Shown: in pieces, positions 23,596 through 32,651 of the stretch
Layout of the letters: each line of letters begins with the position of its first letter
How positions within the stretch are numbered: position 1 is the first letter of the stretch
NCBI GenBank assembly: GCA_965369815.1
Contig: CBDUQS010000008.1
Span: 1 to 35,706, forward strand
DNA length: 35,706 nt
Direction: 5' to 3'
Source of the DNA: DAOWGG01 sp965369815
GTDB taxonomy: Bacteria > Patescibacteriota > Gracilibacteria > UM-FILTER-43-11
Position numbers and translations under genes: made by a program
The notes under the pieces: model-generated
Databases searched by the model: none
The model's input: only the letters and a program-made list of their open reading frames with translations
What the model was told of the DNA's origin: nothing

Positions 23596-24428
23596 GCTTG
23601 AAACGCATTGATATCACAGGTGTCCCAATTGATAACTTAACTTATGAAGGTTTTTTAGGCCGTATTGAAGGTTTTATCTCCTCCAATCGTAAAGCCTATG
23701 TGGTGACGGTGAATCCGGAGATGATTTTGAATGCTTCTATAGATGATGAATTTTCGGAAGTTCTTCAGGCGTCCAACGTAAATACAGCAGATGGAATTGG
23801 TGTTTTGTGGGCGGCTTATTATCTTTCACTTCCATTTTTTGATAATGTTTTTAAAAATTATTTTCAGCTTCTTTCTTCTTTAGCTGCGATTCTTTTTTCA
23901 CTTAAAAAAATAAAAAGTGTTTTGAATCAGCGTATTACAGGTTCAGATTTACTTCCAAAGTTAGTGGAATATTCTCAAGATAGGTATTGGAAAATCTATT
24001 TACTTGGAGCTTCTAAGGGTGTGGCGAGACGAGCGAAGCAAAAGTTAGTATCCCTTTATCCTCAAGCATCCATTGTTGGTTACTACGAAGGATCTCCCCA
24101 CAAGAGGGATGAGGATGAAATTTGCGATTTGGTTAACGAGGCAAAGCCTGACATCCTTTTTGTTGCCTATGGCAGTCCTAGTCAGGAGCTTTGGATTCAT
24201 CGAAACTTATTTAAGTTGAATTCTGTTAAGGTCGCGATTGGAGTTGGTGGTTCTTTTGACTTTTATGGTGGTAAGATTAAAAGAGCGCCTAAACTAATGC
24301 AAAAATTAGGACTTGAATGGCTTTGGCGTCTTTTTCGTGAGCCCTCTCGAATCAAACGAATTTGGAATGCGACTTATCGGTTTATTAAATTGGTTTTTAA
24401 AGAAAAAACAGAGATTCAATCTGGATAA
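23592..24428 (+). CDS. WecG/TagA/CpsF-family glycosyltransferase
   Basis: A 278-residue GT26-family enzyme that, in known members, transfers an N-acetylmannosamine-type sugar to a lipid-linked acceptor in teichoic-acid or surface-polysaccharide synthesis. Motifs are VVTVNPEMIL, VNTADGIGVLWAA with the catalytic-type Asp, the IYLLGASKGVARRA segment, LFVAYGSPSQELWI, IGVGGSFDFYGGKIKRAP and the C-terminal GLEWLWRLFREPSRIKR. The start GTG overlaps the methyltransferase stop by four bases, so they are probably co-translated. The acceptor is not known. Confidence 0.92.
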   Translation: MSLKRIDITGVPIDNLTYEGFLGRIEGFISSNRKAYVVTVNPEMILNASIDDEFSEVLQASNVNTADGIGVLWAAYYLSLPFFDNVFKNYFQLLSSLAAILFSLKKIKSVLNQRITGSDLLPKLVEYSQDRYWKIYLLGASKGVARRAKQKLVSLYPQASIVGYYEGSPHKRDEDEICDLVNEAKPDILFVAYGSPSQELWIHRNLFKLNSVKVAIGVGGSFDFYGGKIKRAPKLMQKLGLEWLWRLFREPSRIKRIWNATYRFIKLVFKEKTEIQSG

Positions 24429-24440
24429 TGGCCAAACTAT

Positions 24441-24468
24441 TTGCTCTATTTTTATTTTGTGCTATTAT
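24441..24468 (+). promoter_or_regulatory. Promoter of the first PH-domain gene
   Basis: TTGCTC (24441-24446), 16 bp, extended -10 TGCTATTAT ending at 24468. Start near 24475. A 13-codon ORF (24480-24521) overlaps the gene's start in another frame; there is no evidence that it matters. Confidence 0.45.
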
Positions 24469-24508
24469 ATAAACCCCTAATGGCCCTCCGTTTACTTAAA
24501 AAAGGCGT

Positions 24509-25126
24509 ATGGGTGATTTAACGACACAAGCTGGGCCGCTCGATTACGAAGAAGTTCAGTTTTTCTTTCGAAAGCATTGGACTCATTTTCTTAAACCTCT
24601 TATTTTTGGTTTAACGGTTGGCCTTTTGAGTCTTTTGGTCTTTTTGGTTATTGGAGCAATTATTACCGTTTTTAAAATTAGTTTTTTATATACCTCATTT
24701 GCCTTTTTGGTTATTATTGTTTCCATTTTTTTCATTAACACATTTTTTCTTCAGCTTTTCAATTTTTATTTCAACGTCATTATTGTTACGGATTGTCGAA
24801 TTGTTATCGCTCGGAAGACTGTTTTTTTGAAAAATGACAATGACGCGATTGATTTAACTAAAATTCAAGATGTAGGCGTGATTGCCCACGGTATTTTTCG
24901 TAATTATCTTAATTTTGGCGCCTTGATCATTACCCTCTCCACGTCTGCTCCTCCAGTAGTGATTCCATTTGCTCCGAATCCTCATTATTATCTGGAGCAG
25001 ATCAATCGTGTGAAGCGTCAGCACATTCTACGTCGCCAAGAGGGTCGCACACACACTCGTCAAAAAGCCTCTAGAGTTCCGTTTGGTTACCTTAAAGACA
25101 TTGATAAACTTGAGTATGGGTCTTAA
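24509..25126 (+). CDS. Bacterial PH-domain membrane protein (first of a pair)
   Basis: A 205-residue membrane protein. Two hydrophobic segments (about 29-55 and 62-88) are followed by a bacterial PH-like domain: FNVIIVTDCRIVIARKTVFLKNDNDAIDLTKIQDVG, then FRNYLNFGALIITLSTS. This layout matches YdbS/YdbT-type proteins of unknown function, anchored with the PH domain in the cytoplasm. The C-terminus is basic (RVKRQHILRRQEGR). The neighbouring gene has the same architecture, suggesting an ancient duplication. Confidence 0.8.
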   Translation: MGDLTTQAGPLDYEEVQFFFRKHWTHFLKPLIFGLTVGLLSLLVFLVIGAIITVFKISFLYTSFAFLVIIVSIFFINTFFLQLFNFYFNVIIVTDCRIVIARKTVFLKNDNDAIDLTKIQDVGVIAHGIFRNYLNFGALIITLSTSAPPVVIPFAPNPHYYLEQINRVKRQHILRRQEGRTHTRQKASRVPFGYLKDIDKLEYGS

Positions 25127-25189
25127 ATTGATTTAAATTTAACTAACAATCCTTTATAATTAATATCGTATTTATATTTCATTCTATTT

Positions 25190-25735
25190 ATGAGCATTGC
25201 ATTTGATTTTCCGGGAAAGAGGGAGGGGGAGGAAGTTTTAGCGGTTATTAAAAAGCACTCCATTGTTTTTGCAAAAATTTTTCTCGCCTTTCTCGCTATC
25301 ATTGTTTTACCACTCGTTCTATTCCTTTTGTTTTGGTTCAATATTTACCCCCTTTCAAACCATTATGACCGTGGGATTGTTGTTGGTATTTTTTCTTGTA
25401 TTTTTATTTTGTATGGTCTTCTTTTTTCCTGCATTCGATGGCTTGATGAAGAGTTTGATATCTTTATTGTTACCACGGATCGTTTGATTGATGTGACTCA
25501 AATTTCATTTTTAAAACGAAGTGTAACTTCTACTCCTTTGGAACAAATTCAAGACACAACAGGGGTTATTAGCGGATTTATTCCAACTATTTTGAAATAC
25601 GGAGATCTAACGGTTCAAACAGCCGCTGGAGATGCTTCTGATTTTTTTATTGATCGTATTCCTGACCCTGAAGGGGTTTCTAGAAAGATTTTAGACTGGG
25701 CTCATCAAAGGCGTGAAAAAAAACCAATCGCTTAG
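25190..25735 (+). CDS. Bacterial PH-domain membrane protein (second of a pair)
   Basis: A 181-residue paralogue-like neighbour. Two hydrophobic segments (about 25-50 and 63-84) precede a PH-like domain: FDIFIVTTDRLIDVTQISFLKR, STPLEQIQDTTGVISGF, ILKYGDLTVQTAAG. The motif order (D-R, Q-I-Q-D, G-D-L-T-V-x-T) is that of bPH_2. The N-terminus (FPGKREGEEVLAVIKKH) also fits the family. It starts 63 bp after its partner; a TATAAT lies at 25155-25160. Role unknown; perhaps a hetero-oligomer with its partner. Confidence 0.8.
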   Translation: MSIAFDFPGKREGEEVLAVIKKHSIVFAKIFLAFLAIIVLPLVLFLLFWFNIYPLSNHYDRGIVVGIFSCIFILYGLLFSCIRWLDEEFDIFIVTTDRLIDVTQISFLKRSVTSTPLEQIQDTTGVISGFIPTILKYGDLTVQTAAGDASDFFIDRIPDPEGVSRKILDWAHQRREKKPIA

Positions 25736-25738
25736 TTT

Positions 25739-25767
25739 AATTTTGTAACAAAATTGATTATTTTTTG
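25739..25767 (+). terminator. Possible terminator after the PH-domain genes
   Basis: A perfect 7-bp inverted repeat AATTTTG-TAA-CAAAATT (25739-25755) followed by GATTATTTTTTG. The stem is AT-rich and weak, so this is tentative. Confidence 0.4.
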
Positions 25768-25851
25768 TATTAAATTACCTGTGAAGGCTTTTAGTTTTAT
25801 GATAATATAAATTCGCTTACATTAGTTGGTTTGTAGGCAAAAAATAAAAAA

Positions 25852-28800
25852 ATGAATTTTAAAAAAATATTCCATTCAACGTTAATTGTTTTTGCGACTC
25901 TTTTTGTTTTTCTTGGATCTACTCGATCTTCCTTTGCGATTGATGTCGTTAGTGAGCGTGTTCAACTTGAGGCTTTTGGGAGTCTGCTTTCATCTCCTGT
26001 TATCTCTCAAGATCAATCCTTTAATATGATTGGGCTTCAATTTGAGGAGGTTGTTGAGGGGTTGATGGTAAATTTTAACCCCTTTAGTGGGGGTGTTTGG
26101 GAAGAGGTTGAAGTGCACGATGATGGATTTGGAGCGGAAGCTCTTTTGCTTAACTCGTTGACTCATTCGGTTCAATTTAGAATACTCGACTCTAGCCAAC
26201 CTCTCTCTTTTGATGCTGATTTCTTTTTCGTTCCTTCGGAAACATCTGAAACTGAAAATTATTATGGAGGTCCTGAAATTGCTGTTACCAATTCAACTGT
26301 GATCAGTCGAAAATCTTGGGGGGCGGATGAGAATTTACGTTATTGGAGCCCTGAGATCGAAGAGTTATTCGAATATTCTGGTAATGACAGGGAATTTGTT
26401 GATCCTTGTGGAAGCATGAATACTCAATATACATCTGAGACTAAATTGTCTCGAGTTGTTAAGCTTGGATCAAGGGGAGAGCAATTGGTTTGGCCTTTGG
26501 CTTATTCAAAAAATTTAAGAAAAATTGTTGTCCATCATACGGATTCCGATTTACGTGATATGAATGGAGATCATCGAATGGATAATCGTGATTATAAAGC
26601 AATGGTTCGTGCGATTTATTATTTTCATGCCATTACTCGTGGCTGGGGAGACATTGGCTATAATTATATTATTGATCCTTTGGGAAATGTATATGAAGGA
26701 CGTTACGGAGGAGATCGTGTTGTCGGTGCCCATGCTCAATGTTATAACAATGGGAGTTTAGGGATTTCGATTATTGGTGATTATGAAGATAACAATGTTC
26801 CTGAGCCTGCAATGAATGCATTGATTGCTCTGATCGCAAAAAAATCGAAGCAGTATGGAATTAGTCCGACGGGGGATTCGACTTTTCGTGGAAAAGTACG
26901 TCCTAATATCATGGGGCATCGGGATGTTCGCCCCACATCATGTCCTGGGAAAAAGCTTTATGCCTTGCTCCCAAAAATTCGTACTCGTTCTGATCTTTTG
27001 ATGCGTAGTGGTGTCTTTAAAGAGGCTACACTGTCTACTCAAACGCTTGATTACAATGCAGAGCCACTCAGTTCACCTTCTACCATTTCTCTTTCTCCGA
27101 ATAATCGATCCAAAATTAAGCTTCGATTTAAAAATACGGGGAAAAAAACGTGGGATGCAAACACATGGCTTCATGTGGCGTTGAATAATCGTGATGAAGC
27201 AAGGGTGGTTCCGATTATTGAGGGAAAAGATTTTGTGGCAGCGGATATGAAAGAGAATCGCGTTTCTCCAGGTGGGACGGCTACTTTTGAGGTTGAGGTT
27301 GAATCAGGTTATTTAGCAGGCCATCATTCTTTTGAGGTTGCCCCTGTAGTTAATGGGCGTTATAAGGTTTCTCGAGCGGCTGTTTATATCCCTATACAAG
27401 TGGAACAACCTCAGCTTGATTATAAGGTGATTAAAAAGGATTTACCTAGTGGTGTTGTTTTTCAGGGGCAAAATATTCAGGCCAGCATAACCCTTAAAAA
27501 CACGGGTAATATTAAATGGGTGAATTATGGAGATCATCCCATTCGTTTGGGGACGGAGGCATTGCGTGATCGACGGAGCTTGCTTGTTAAAAGGCATACT
27601 AGTCGAGTGGCTCACTTGTTAGAAAGTGAAGTCTCTCCTGGCCAGGTAGGAACCTTTGTTTTTGATCTTGATATTCCATTGAACATTGAAGGCCGTGTTA
27701 AGGAAAGATTTACTCCTGTTATTGAGTATGTGGATTGGTTGGAGGATAAGGGACTTGGATTTGAAGTGATTGTTCGAAGGCCACGTCATATGGCAAGTAT
27801 TACTAATAAAACAATTGTTCGGAGTATGATTCCAGGTGAAATGAAGAAAATTGAACTGACGATGCAGAATAAGGGTGATTTACCTTGGAATCGAGATAAT
27901 ATGAAAATCACGGCTTCTGGTCGTGGGATCAATTTATTTAAGCGATTTCTTTATCCTTCGGAGGAGGTAAAGCCTCGCTCTTCGTCTGATTTTAGCTTTT
28001 GGATTCAAGCGCCTTATAAGGAAGGGAAACATCGTGTTTACCTGAAGCCTCGTTTCAATCGCCTTTCAATTCGTGGTGGAACCGCTCGCTTTATAATTGA
28101 TGTCCCTGAGCCAAGGCTTCGTGCACGTATGGTGGCTCAATCGGATCGAAATATTACCATTCGTCCTGGAGAAGAGGTGGAAGTTGAAGCTCAATTTAAA
28201 AATATCAGTAATGTCGTTTGGAGAAAGAAAGGAACAAACCCTATTTATCTTGCTCCTGCTCGCCCTCAGGATCGTTTGAGTAATTTAAATAATGCAGATT
28301 GGCCAAGTGATTATCGTGCTGGAACTTTGGTTGAAGATGTTGTTCATCCAGGTGAGGTCGGAACTTTTCGATTTAAAGTTAAAACCTATCGACGAGGAAG
28401 CTATCGTGAATACTTTCAGCTTGTGATTGAGCGTGTTGGCTGGATTGATGCTAGTTTTGTTCGTTGGGATTTTAATGTTACAGGGGACCGTGTGAAGCGA
28501 TCTGAAAATACTTCTATAAAAACGGTTCCCATCGTTAAAACTTCTACTCCCACATCATCCAAAACAACCACTACTCCTACTGCACCTCAGGTTGTTATCC
28601 CGGAGGTAATCTCTCATTCGTCCTCTGAGCGCCCTTTTCGAGTGAGACTTTCTTATGATGATGCTATTTCTAAAATTACATCTAATCGTAATTTTAAAGT
28701 GACGGATGGAGATGGGGTTGTTCTATTCCAAGTTAGCTCTGGAGAATCGGTTGAGCTTCGACGAGTTTATAGTAATGTCCATGTTCAATTGGGCAACACC

Positions 28801-29484
28801 GTAAAAAACAGTGCTGTTGTAAGAATTGTTCCGGATTTAGATGGTATTGTTGAAATCTTAAGTATGGAACGTCGTCCTTCTTGGGATACGAGCCTGAATG
28901 ATAATCGCTTCAGAGGAATTGTTGAGGTACGTCCAGTTAATGGGGAAACGGCCTATATCAATGAACTTCTTTTGGAAGATTATTTGAAGGGTTTGGCGGA
29001 AGTCTCTAATGGGGAAGTCCCTGAAAAACAGAAGGCAATTGCGGTTCTTGCTCGTACTTATGCTCGTTTTTATATGAGCGATAAAAACCGTAAATTCCCA
29101 GGACTTCCCTATGACGGTAGTGATGACCCTGCTGTTTTTCAGCGCTATTTAGGCTACGGAGTTGAGATTAGATCTCCCAATTTTGTTTCAGCTGCTGCTA
29201 AAACCAGGGATCATGTTGTGACTTATCAAGGGAAGCTTATAAAGACTCCTTATTTTAGTCAGAGTGATGGAAAAACTAGGTCTGCGAACCAAGTGTGGGG
29301 ATGGGTTGATACTCCTTATTTGCAGTCAGTGAATGATCCTTATTGTAAGGGGTTGATCAGACGTGGTCATGGGGTTGGAATGAGTGGCTGTGGAGCGGAA
29401 GGGATGGCAAAGGCAGGGAAGACTTTTGAGGAGATTATTAAATATTATTATCAAGGGGTTGAGGTTGAGAGGATGGATTTTTAA
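25852..29484 (+). CDS. Exported peptidoglycan hydrolase: PGRP amidase, four Ig-like domains, SpoIID
   Basis: A 1210-residue secreted protein with a signal peptide (to about residue 29). A PGRP/Amidase_2 domain spans about 220-375; likely zinc ligands are the His in KIVVHHTD and the His and Cys of MGHRDVRPTSCPG. Four NBR1-like Ig repeats follow (about 415-520, 527-643, 650-750, 754-876), each with an N-x-G/S-x-x-x-W core such as FKNTGKKTW, LKNTGNIKW, MQNKGDLPW, FKNISNVVW. A Thr/Pro/Ser linker (about 880-920) leads to a C-terminal SpoIID domain: EVSNGEVPEKQKAIAVLARTYA and GHGVGMSGCGAEGMAKAGKT. Amidase and SpoIID lytic activities act in sequence on glycan chains in sporulating bacteria; here both are on one chain. 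Confidence 0.92.
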   Translation: MNFKKIFHSTLIVFATLFVFLGSTRSSFAIDVVSERVQLEAFGSLLSSPVISQDQSFNMIGLQFEEVVEGLMVNFNPFSGGVWEEVEVHDDGFGAEALLLNSLTHSVQFRILDSSQPLSFDADFFFVPSETSETENYYGGPEIAVTNSTVISRKSWGADENLRYWSPEIEELFEYSGNDREFVDPCGSMNTQYTSETKLSRVVKLGSRGEQLVWPLAYSKNLRKIVVHHTDSDLRDMNGDHRMDNRDYKAMVRAIYYFHAITRGWGDIGYNYIIDPLGNVYEGRYGGDRVVGAHAQCYNNGSLGISIIGDYEDNNVPEPAMNALIALIAKKSKQYGISPTGDSTFRGKVRPNIMGHRDVRPTSCPGKKLYALLPKIRTRSDLLMRSGVFKEATLSTQTLDYNAEPLSSPSTISLSPNNRSKIKLRFKNTGKKTWDANTWLHVALNNRDEARVVPIIEGKDFVAADMKENRVSPGGTATFEVEVESGYLAGHHSFEVAPVVNGRYKVSRAAVYIPIQVEQPQLDYKVIKKDLPSGVVFQGQNIQASITLKNTGNIKWVNYGDHPIRLGTEALRDRRSLLVKRHTSRVAHLLESEVSPGQVGTFVFDLDIPLNIEGRVKERFTPVIEYVDWLEDKGLGFEVIVRRPRHMASITNKTIVRSMIPGEMKKIELTMQNKGDLPWNRDNMKITASGRGINLFKRFLYPSEEVKPRSSSDFSFWIQAPYKEGKHRVYLKPRFNRLSIRGGTARFIIDVPEPRLRARMVAQSDRNITIRPGEEVEVEAQFKNISNVVWRKKGTNPIYLAPARPQDRLSNLNNADWPSDYRAGTLVEDVVHPGEVGTFRFKVKTYRRGSYREYFQLVIERVGWIDASFVRWDFNVTGDRVKRSENTSIKTVPIVKTSTPTSSKTTTTPTAPQVVIPEVISHSSSERPFRVRLSYDDAISKITSNRNFKVTDGDGVVLFQVSSGESVELRRVYSNVHVQLGNTVKNSAVVRIVPDLDGIVEILSMERRPSWDTSLNDNRFRGIVEVRPVNGETAYINELLLEDYLKGLAEVSNGEVPEKQKAIAVLARTYARFYMSDKNRKFPGLPYDGSDDPAVFQRYLGYGVEIRSPNFVSAAAKTRDHVVTYQGKLIKTPYFSQSDGKTRSANQVWGWVDTPYLQSVNDPYCKGLIRRGHGVGMSGCGAEGMAKAGKTFEEIIKYYYQGVEVERMDF

Positions 29485-29499
29485 TTTATTCAAATTGGA

Positions 29500-30135
29500 A
29501 TGATACTTTGTATCGATACATCAACGGAACTTTCAGGTGTTTGTGTGACGGATGGAAATCAGTCTAATTACTTTTCTTTTGATGCTCGTAATGCTTCAGA
29601 AAGTATTTTGGAGGCAATCGATTCTGTTATTCAGGATTCAGGTGTTGAATTAAGCGACTTAAAAGGGGTTTTGGTTATCAAGGGCCCGGGTAGCTTTACT
29701 GGTCTTCGTGTTAGTATTGCAGTGGCGAATCAGTTTGCTCACCAGTTGAATGTTCCGATTGTTGGTATTCGGACTGAGGAATTTTATCAGCACCAGACTG
29801 ATGAAACTAATTTTTTCTATCTTCAAACCATGAATCGAGATCAGGTTTATATGGTTGGACTCGGCTCATTCCAATCTGAATTTCCCCCTCAGATTATCTC
29901 AACTTCAGAATGTCATCATGAATTAAGCTCTCTGCCTGATGCTCAGTGGCTGGGGCAGCTTTCCGAGGCTCATTTGAGTCAATTTGAAGGTATTAATCGA
30001 ATAAAAGACCTCATTGCACCTGACCTAGCGTGGAAGGGGCTGGTTGGGGTAACTAAGTTCACTGAAAGAGAGTCTTATAATTTAGTGGAACCTTTTTACG
30101 GGAAGGATCCGACGATTACTAAGGGGAAAAAATAA
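29500..30135 (+). CDS. tsaB: tRNA threonylcarbamoyladenosine biosynthesis protein TsaB
   Basis: A 211-residue ASKHA-fold protein that partners TsaD in making t6A37 in ANN-decoding tRNAs. The N-terminus MILCIDTSTELSGVCV and the signature KGPGSFTGLRVSIAVANQFA (61-80) are diagnostic. The length is normal. It starts 15 bp after the wall hydrolase gene on the same strand, and GGA just before the ATG is a weak Shine-Dalgarno. No TsaC, TsaD or TsaE gene is in the window. Confidence 0.92.
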   Translation: MILCIDTSTELSGVCVTDGNQSNYFSFDARNASESILEAIDSVIQDSGVELSDLKGVLVIKGPGSFTGLRVSIAVANQFAHQLNVPIVGIRTEEFYQHQTDETNFFYLQTMNRDQVYMVGLGSFQSEFPPQIISTSECHHELSSLPDAQWLGQLSEAHLSQFEGINRIKDLIAPDLAWKGLVGVTKFTERESYNLVEPFYGKDPTITKGKK

Positions 30136-30194
30136 ATTTTTTCTTTAAATTACAATAATTACTATATTTACTGTATTTTATGTTTGTGTAGAAA

Positions 30195-31046
30195 TTATAG
30201 TAATTTTTTGAGTTTTGGGATGATTTTCTGCGTTTGTTGGTATCCCTCATCAATCATTCTTTTTGCTTTATGAAAGTCAAAAACTCCTGCGGAGCCTAAG
30301 TTGGGTTGAATAAGGAAATCAGGCTTATGATTTAATAGATTCTTTTGAGTGAGCTGATCCTGCATGAGGAAGATTGAGTTTTCAACCACATCAATAATAT
30401 TCGGATATGGGGTTATCCAGTTCGCGATCTTTCCTTGTAACGGTATTTTTTTACTTTTTTGAGACTTGGCCTTTTTTTTCTCAGTCACAAATTTTCGATT
30501 AAGATCGACAGCGATAATGATATCGGCTCCCATTTTTTGAACGACGTCGACAGGCAATGGATTAACCACTCCTCCGTCGATTAAATGCCGATTCCCTATT
30601 TTTGCTGGCGTGACGATGACTGGAATTGCAACACTTGCTCGAATCGCTTTAACAATATTTCCACTTTTAATAACCACCTCTTCTCCCGAAAGAAGATCAG
30701 TTGCAATGGCTGCATATGGAATCCGACTATCTTTAAAATTAGGATTAGGAATTATCTGACTAATCAGTTTTACAAATTTTTTACCTTCAAAAAAACCTTT
30801 TTTTGGAATAACTGGATCAAAATGTTTCACAACGTCTTTCCATTTAGTTTCAAGTAATATTCTTTCTAGCTTTTCAAAATCACCTGCTGCAAAAACACCT
30901 CCAATAAAAGATCCAATACTAGTCCCTGCAACACAATCAATTGAAATTCCAGCTTCTTGAAGTGCTTTAATTACTCCAATGTGAGCGCATCCGCGTGCCC
31001 CTCCACCACCAAGGGCTAATCCTATTTTTTTTCGCTTTTTACTCAT
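30195..31046 (-). CDS. Patatin-like phospholipase (RssA-type)
   Basis: A 283-residue acyl hydrolase. The oxyanion motif GGGGARGCAHIGV is at 13-25, the nucleophile Ser43 lies in GTSIGS, and the dyad Asp157 in LIDGGVVNPLP. All catalytic elements are intact. It lacks a signal peptide and membrane segments. The substrate is unknown. The start shares a base with the mgsA stop (TAATG), so the two are likely translated together. A weak AT-only inverted repeat (30157-30166 with 30196-30205) spans the gene's 3' end. Confidence 0.92.
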   Translation of the reverse strand: MSKKRKKIGLALGGGGARGCAHIGVIKALQEAGISIDCVAGTSIGSFIGGVFAAGDFEKLERILLETKWKDVVKHFDPVIPKKGFFEGKKFVKLISQIIPNPNFKDSRIPYAAIATDLLSGEEVVIKSGNIVKAIRASVAIPVIVTPAKIGNRHLIDGGVVNPLPVDVVQKMGADIIIAVDLNRKFVTEKKKAKSQKSKKIPLQGKIANWITPYPNIIDVVENSIFLMQDQLTQKNLLNHKPDFLIQPNLGSAGVFDFHKAKRMIDEGYQQTQKIIPKLKKLL

Positions 31047-31465
31047 TATTTAGTTATTAATGGTAGGGGTTGATTTTTATATTTTTTTGTCATGTTAGGT
31101 GATGACAAAATGAAATTTGCGGAGGCTCGATTCACTGCAACTGGAATGTCATAAACCACAGCAATCCTGAGTAATGCTTTTACATCGACGTCATGTGGGT
31201 GGGGTGAAAGTGGATCTGAGAAGAAAATCATGGCATCCATTTTTCCTTCAGCAATTTTTGATCCCACTTGCTGATCTCCGCCGAGTGGTCCACTTTTAAA
31301 AAGTTTTATTTTTAGATTTAGTTGTTTTTTTAACAACTTACCGGTCGTTCCCGTTGCGAATAGATTGTGTTTGATTAGTTTGTCTTTATGTTCTTTTGCC
31401 CATTCAATCATTAGCTCTTTTAAGTCGTCGTGAGCAATGAGGACGATGTTTTTCTTTTTATCCAC
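31046..31465 (-). CDS. mgsA: Methylglyoxal synthase
   Basis: A 139-residue enzyme converting dihydroxyacetone phosphate to methylglyoxal and phosphate, a bypass that frees phosphate in glycolysis. Family marks are IVLIAHDDLKELMIEWA, the phosphate loop NLFATGTTGKLL, GPLGGDQQVGSKI with catalytic Asp64, and DPLSPHPHDVDVKALLR with His91, matching Asp71 and His98 of the E. coli enzyme. The start is GTG at 31465. The gene overlaps the patatin gene's start by one base. Confidence 0.95.
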   Translation of the reverse strand: MDKKKNIVLIAHDDLKELMIEWAKEHKDKLIKHNLFATGTTGKLLKKQLNLKIKLFKSGPLGGDQQVGSKIAEGKMDAMIFFSDPLSPHPHDVDVKALLRIAVVYDIPVAVNRASANFILSSPNMTKKYKNQPLPLITK

Positions 31466-31476
31466 TTTTTATTTAA

Positions 31477-31504
31477 GTTAAGAATTAAAAGTTAAAAGTT
31501 AGGA
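31477..31504. repeat. Heptad array GTTAAAA x4
   Basis: GTTAAGA, ATTAAAA, GTTAAAA, GTTAGGA in succession, in the spacer between mgsA and the GT4 gene. Its last unit includes the GT4 stop codon (TAA on the minus strand, 31501-31499). Confidence 0.65.
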
Positions 31505-32608
31505 GTTTTTGATTTTGAATTCTTTCCACTTTTCTTCGATGTAATTTTGGATTTTTTCTTTGAATCTTTCAACATCAAATTGCTCAGCATGTTTTCGAAT
31601 CTCTTTTGAATTGAATGTCATTTTTTCAAACTTTTCAATTGCATCACTTAAGCTCTCCACTGTTTGTTCTTTAAAAAATACACCGGTTACCCCCTCCTTC
31701 ATACTGTCTAAGCTTCCTCCTTTGTTTAGTGCAATTACAGGTCGTCCGGCGGACATCGCTTCGAGTGGGACGATCCCCGCATCTTCAATCTGTGGGAAAA
31801 TAAAGGCTTTGCAGTTGGCATACAAATTAACTAATTCTTCATTGCTCACTTGCCCTAGAATTTCAACAGTTGGGCCAGCGATCTTTTGGATCTTTTTATA
31901 ATCAGGTCCGATTCCCACCACTTTTAGTGGGCGATCTAGTTTATTACAGGCTTTTACAATCAAATCAAACTTTTTATAAGGAATCAGTCGTCCGACCGCG
32001 AGGTAGTAATCGTTAGATGGGTTTGTAATGGGTTTAAAGTTTTCTGCATGAACGGGTGGGTAAATTACATCGGCTTCTCTTTTATAATGTTCTTTGATTT
32101 TTGAGCCGATATATGAAGAATTGGCGATGTATTGATCGACGCGTTGTGCTGCGCAGTAATCCCACTGTTTAATTTTTTTGATTTGCTTTCGAATGAATGG
32201 GTGTAGTAATTTTGGAAATTTTTTCAGTCGAGTTTCAAAATCCCATTTTTCCCAGGCGTAGCGCATGGGTGTGTGGCAATAGCTGATATGTAGAGTTGAA
32301 GGCTTTGTAATAACCCCCTTACTCACACTGTGACAACTACTGAGAACGATATCGTAATCATCCAAATCCATCGCTTCAATAACAGTTGGCATTTGTCCGA
32401 GTAGCCATTGATGTTTCACGAAAGGGATTTTGTTGAGCCAAGTGGTTTTCACGTTTTTTAGATTCCCGAGTTCCCGCATTTTTGTGGGTCGGTAAATTGT
32501 TGTATAAATGGGGGCATTTGGAAAAAGGTCATGAAAAGCTGAAATGACGCTTTCAGCGCCTCCATAGTTTGTGAGCCAGTCGGTGACAATTGCGATTTTT
32601 GGTTTCAT
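31499..32608 (-). CDS. GT4-family glycosyltransferase
   Basis: A 369-residue GT-B enzyme that probably transfers a sugar to a surface glycan. The N-terminal domain has IVTDWLTNYGGAESVI and SYCHTPMRYAWE, typical of a group of GT4 enzymes in polysaccharide clusters. The donor-binding domain has LAVGRLIPYKKFDLIVKAC, the E-x7-E motif in EDAGIVPLEAMSAGRPVIALNKGG, and KEQTVESLSDAIEKF. ATG 32608 is preferred over the upstream TTG (32611). No other glycan genes are adjacent, although a WecG/TagA enzyme is encoded at 23592-24428. Confidence 0.92.
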   Translation of the reverse strand: MKPKIAIVTDWLTNYGGAESVISAFHDLFPNAPIYTTIYRPTKMRELGNLKNVKTTWLNKIPFVKHQWLLGQMPTVIEAMDLDDYDIVLSSCHSVSKGVITKPSTLHISYCHTPMRYAWEKWDFETRLKKFPKLLHPFIRKQIKKIKQWDYCAAQRVDQYIANSSYIGSKIKEHYKREADVIYPPVHAENFKPITNPSNDYYLAVGRLIPYKKFDLIVKACNKLDRPLKVVGIGPDYKKIQKIAGPTVEILGQVSNEELVNLYANCKAFIFPQIEDAGIVPLEAMSAGRPVIALNKGGSLDSMKEGVTGVFFKEQTVESLSDAIEKFEKMTFNSKEIRKHAEQFDVERFKEKIQNYIEEKWKEFKIKNS

Positions 32609-32651
32609 CAAAGAACATTATAGCGTTGAAACTCAATATCACTAAGTTAAT

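Noticed and set aside
23592..24428. UGA recoded as glycine as in Gracilibacteria
   Set aside because: No gene contains in-frame TGA codons, and all proteins are full length with the standard code.
24480..24521. 13-codon ORF overlapping the first PH gene's start
   Set aside because: No attenuator structure or conserved codon pattern supports a leader peptide.
30157..30205. Bidirectional terminator between tsaB and the patatin gene
   Set aside because: The inverted repeat is AT-only with a 29-nt loop and overlaps the patatin stop; support is too weak for a feature.
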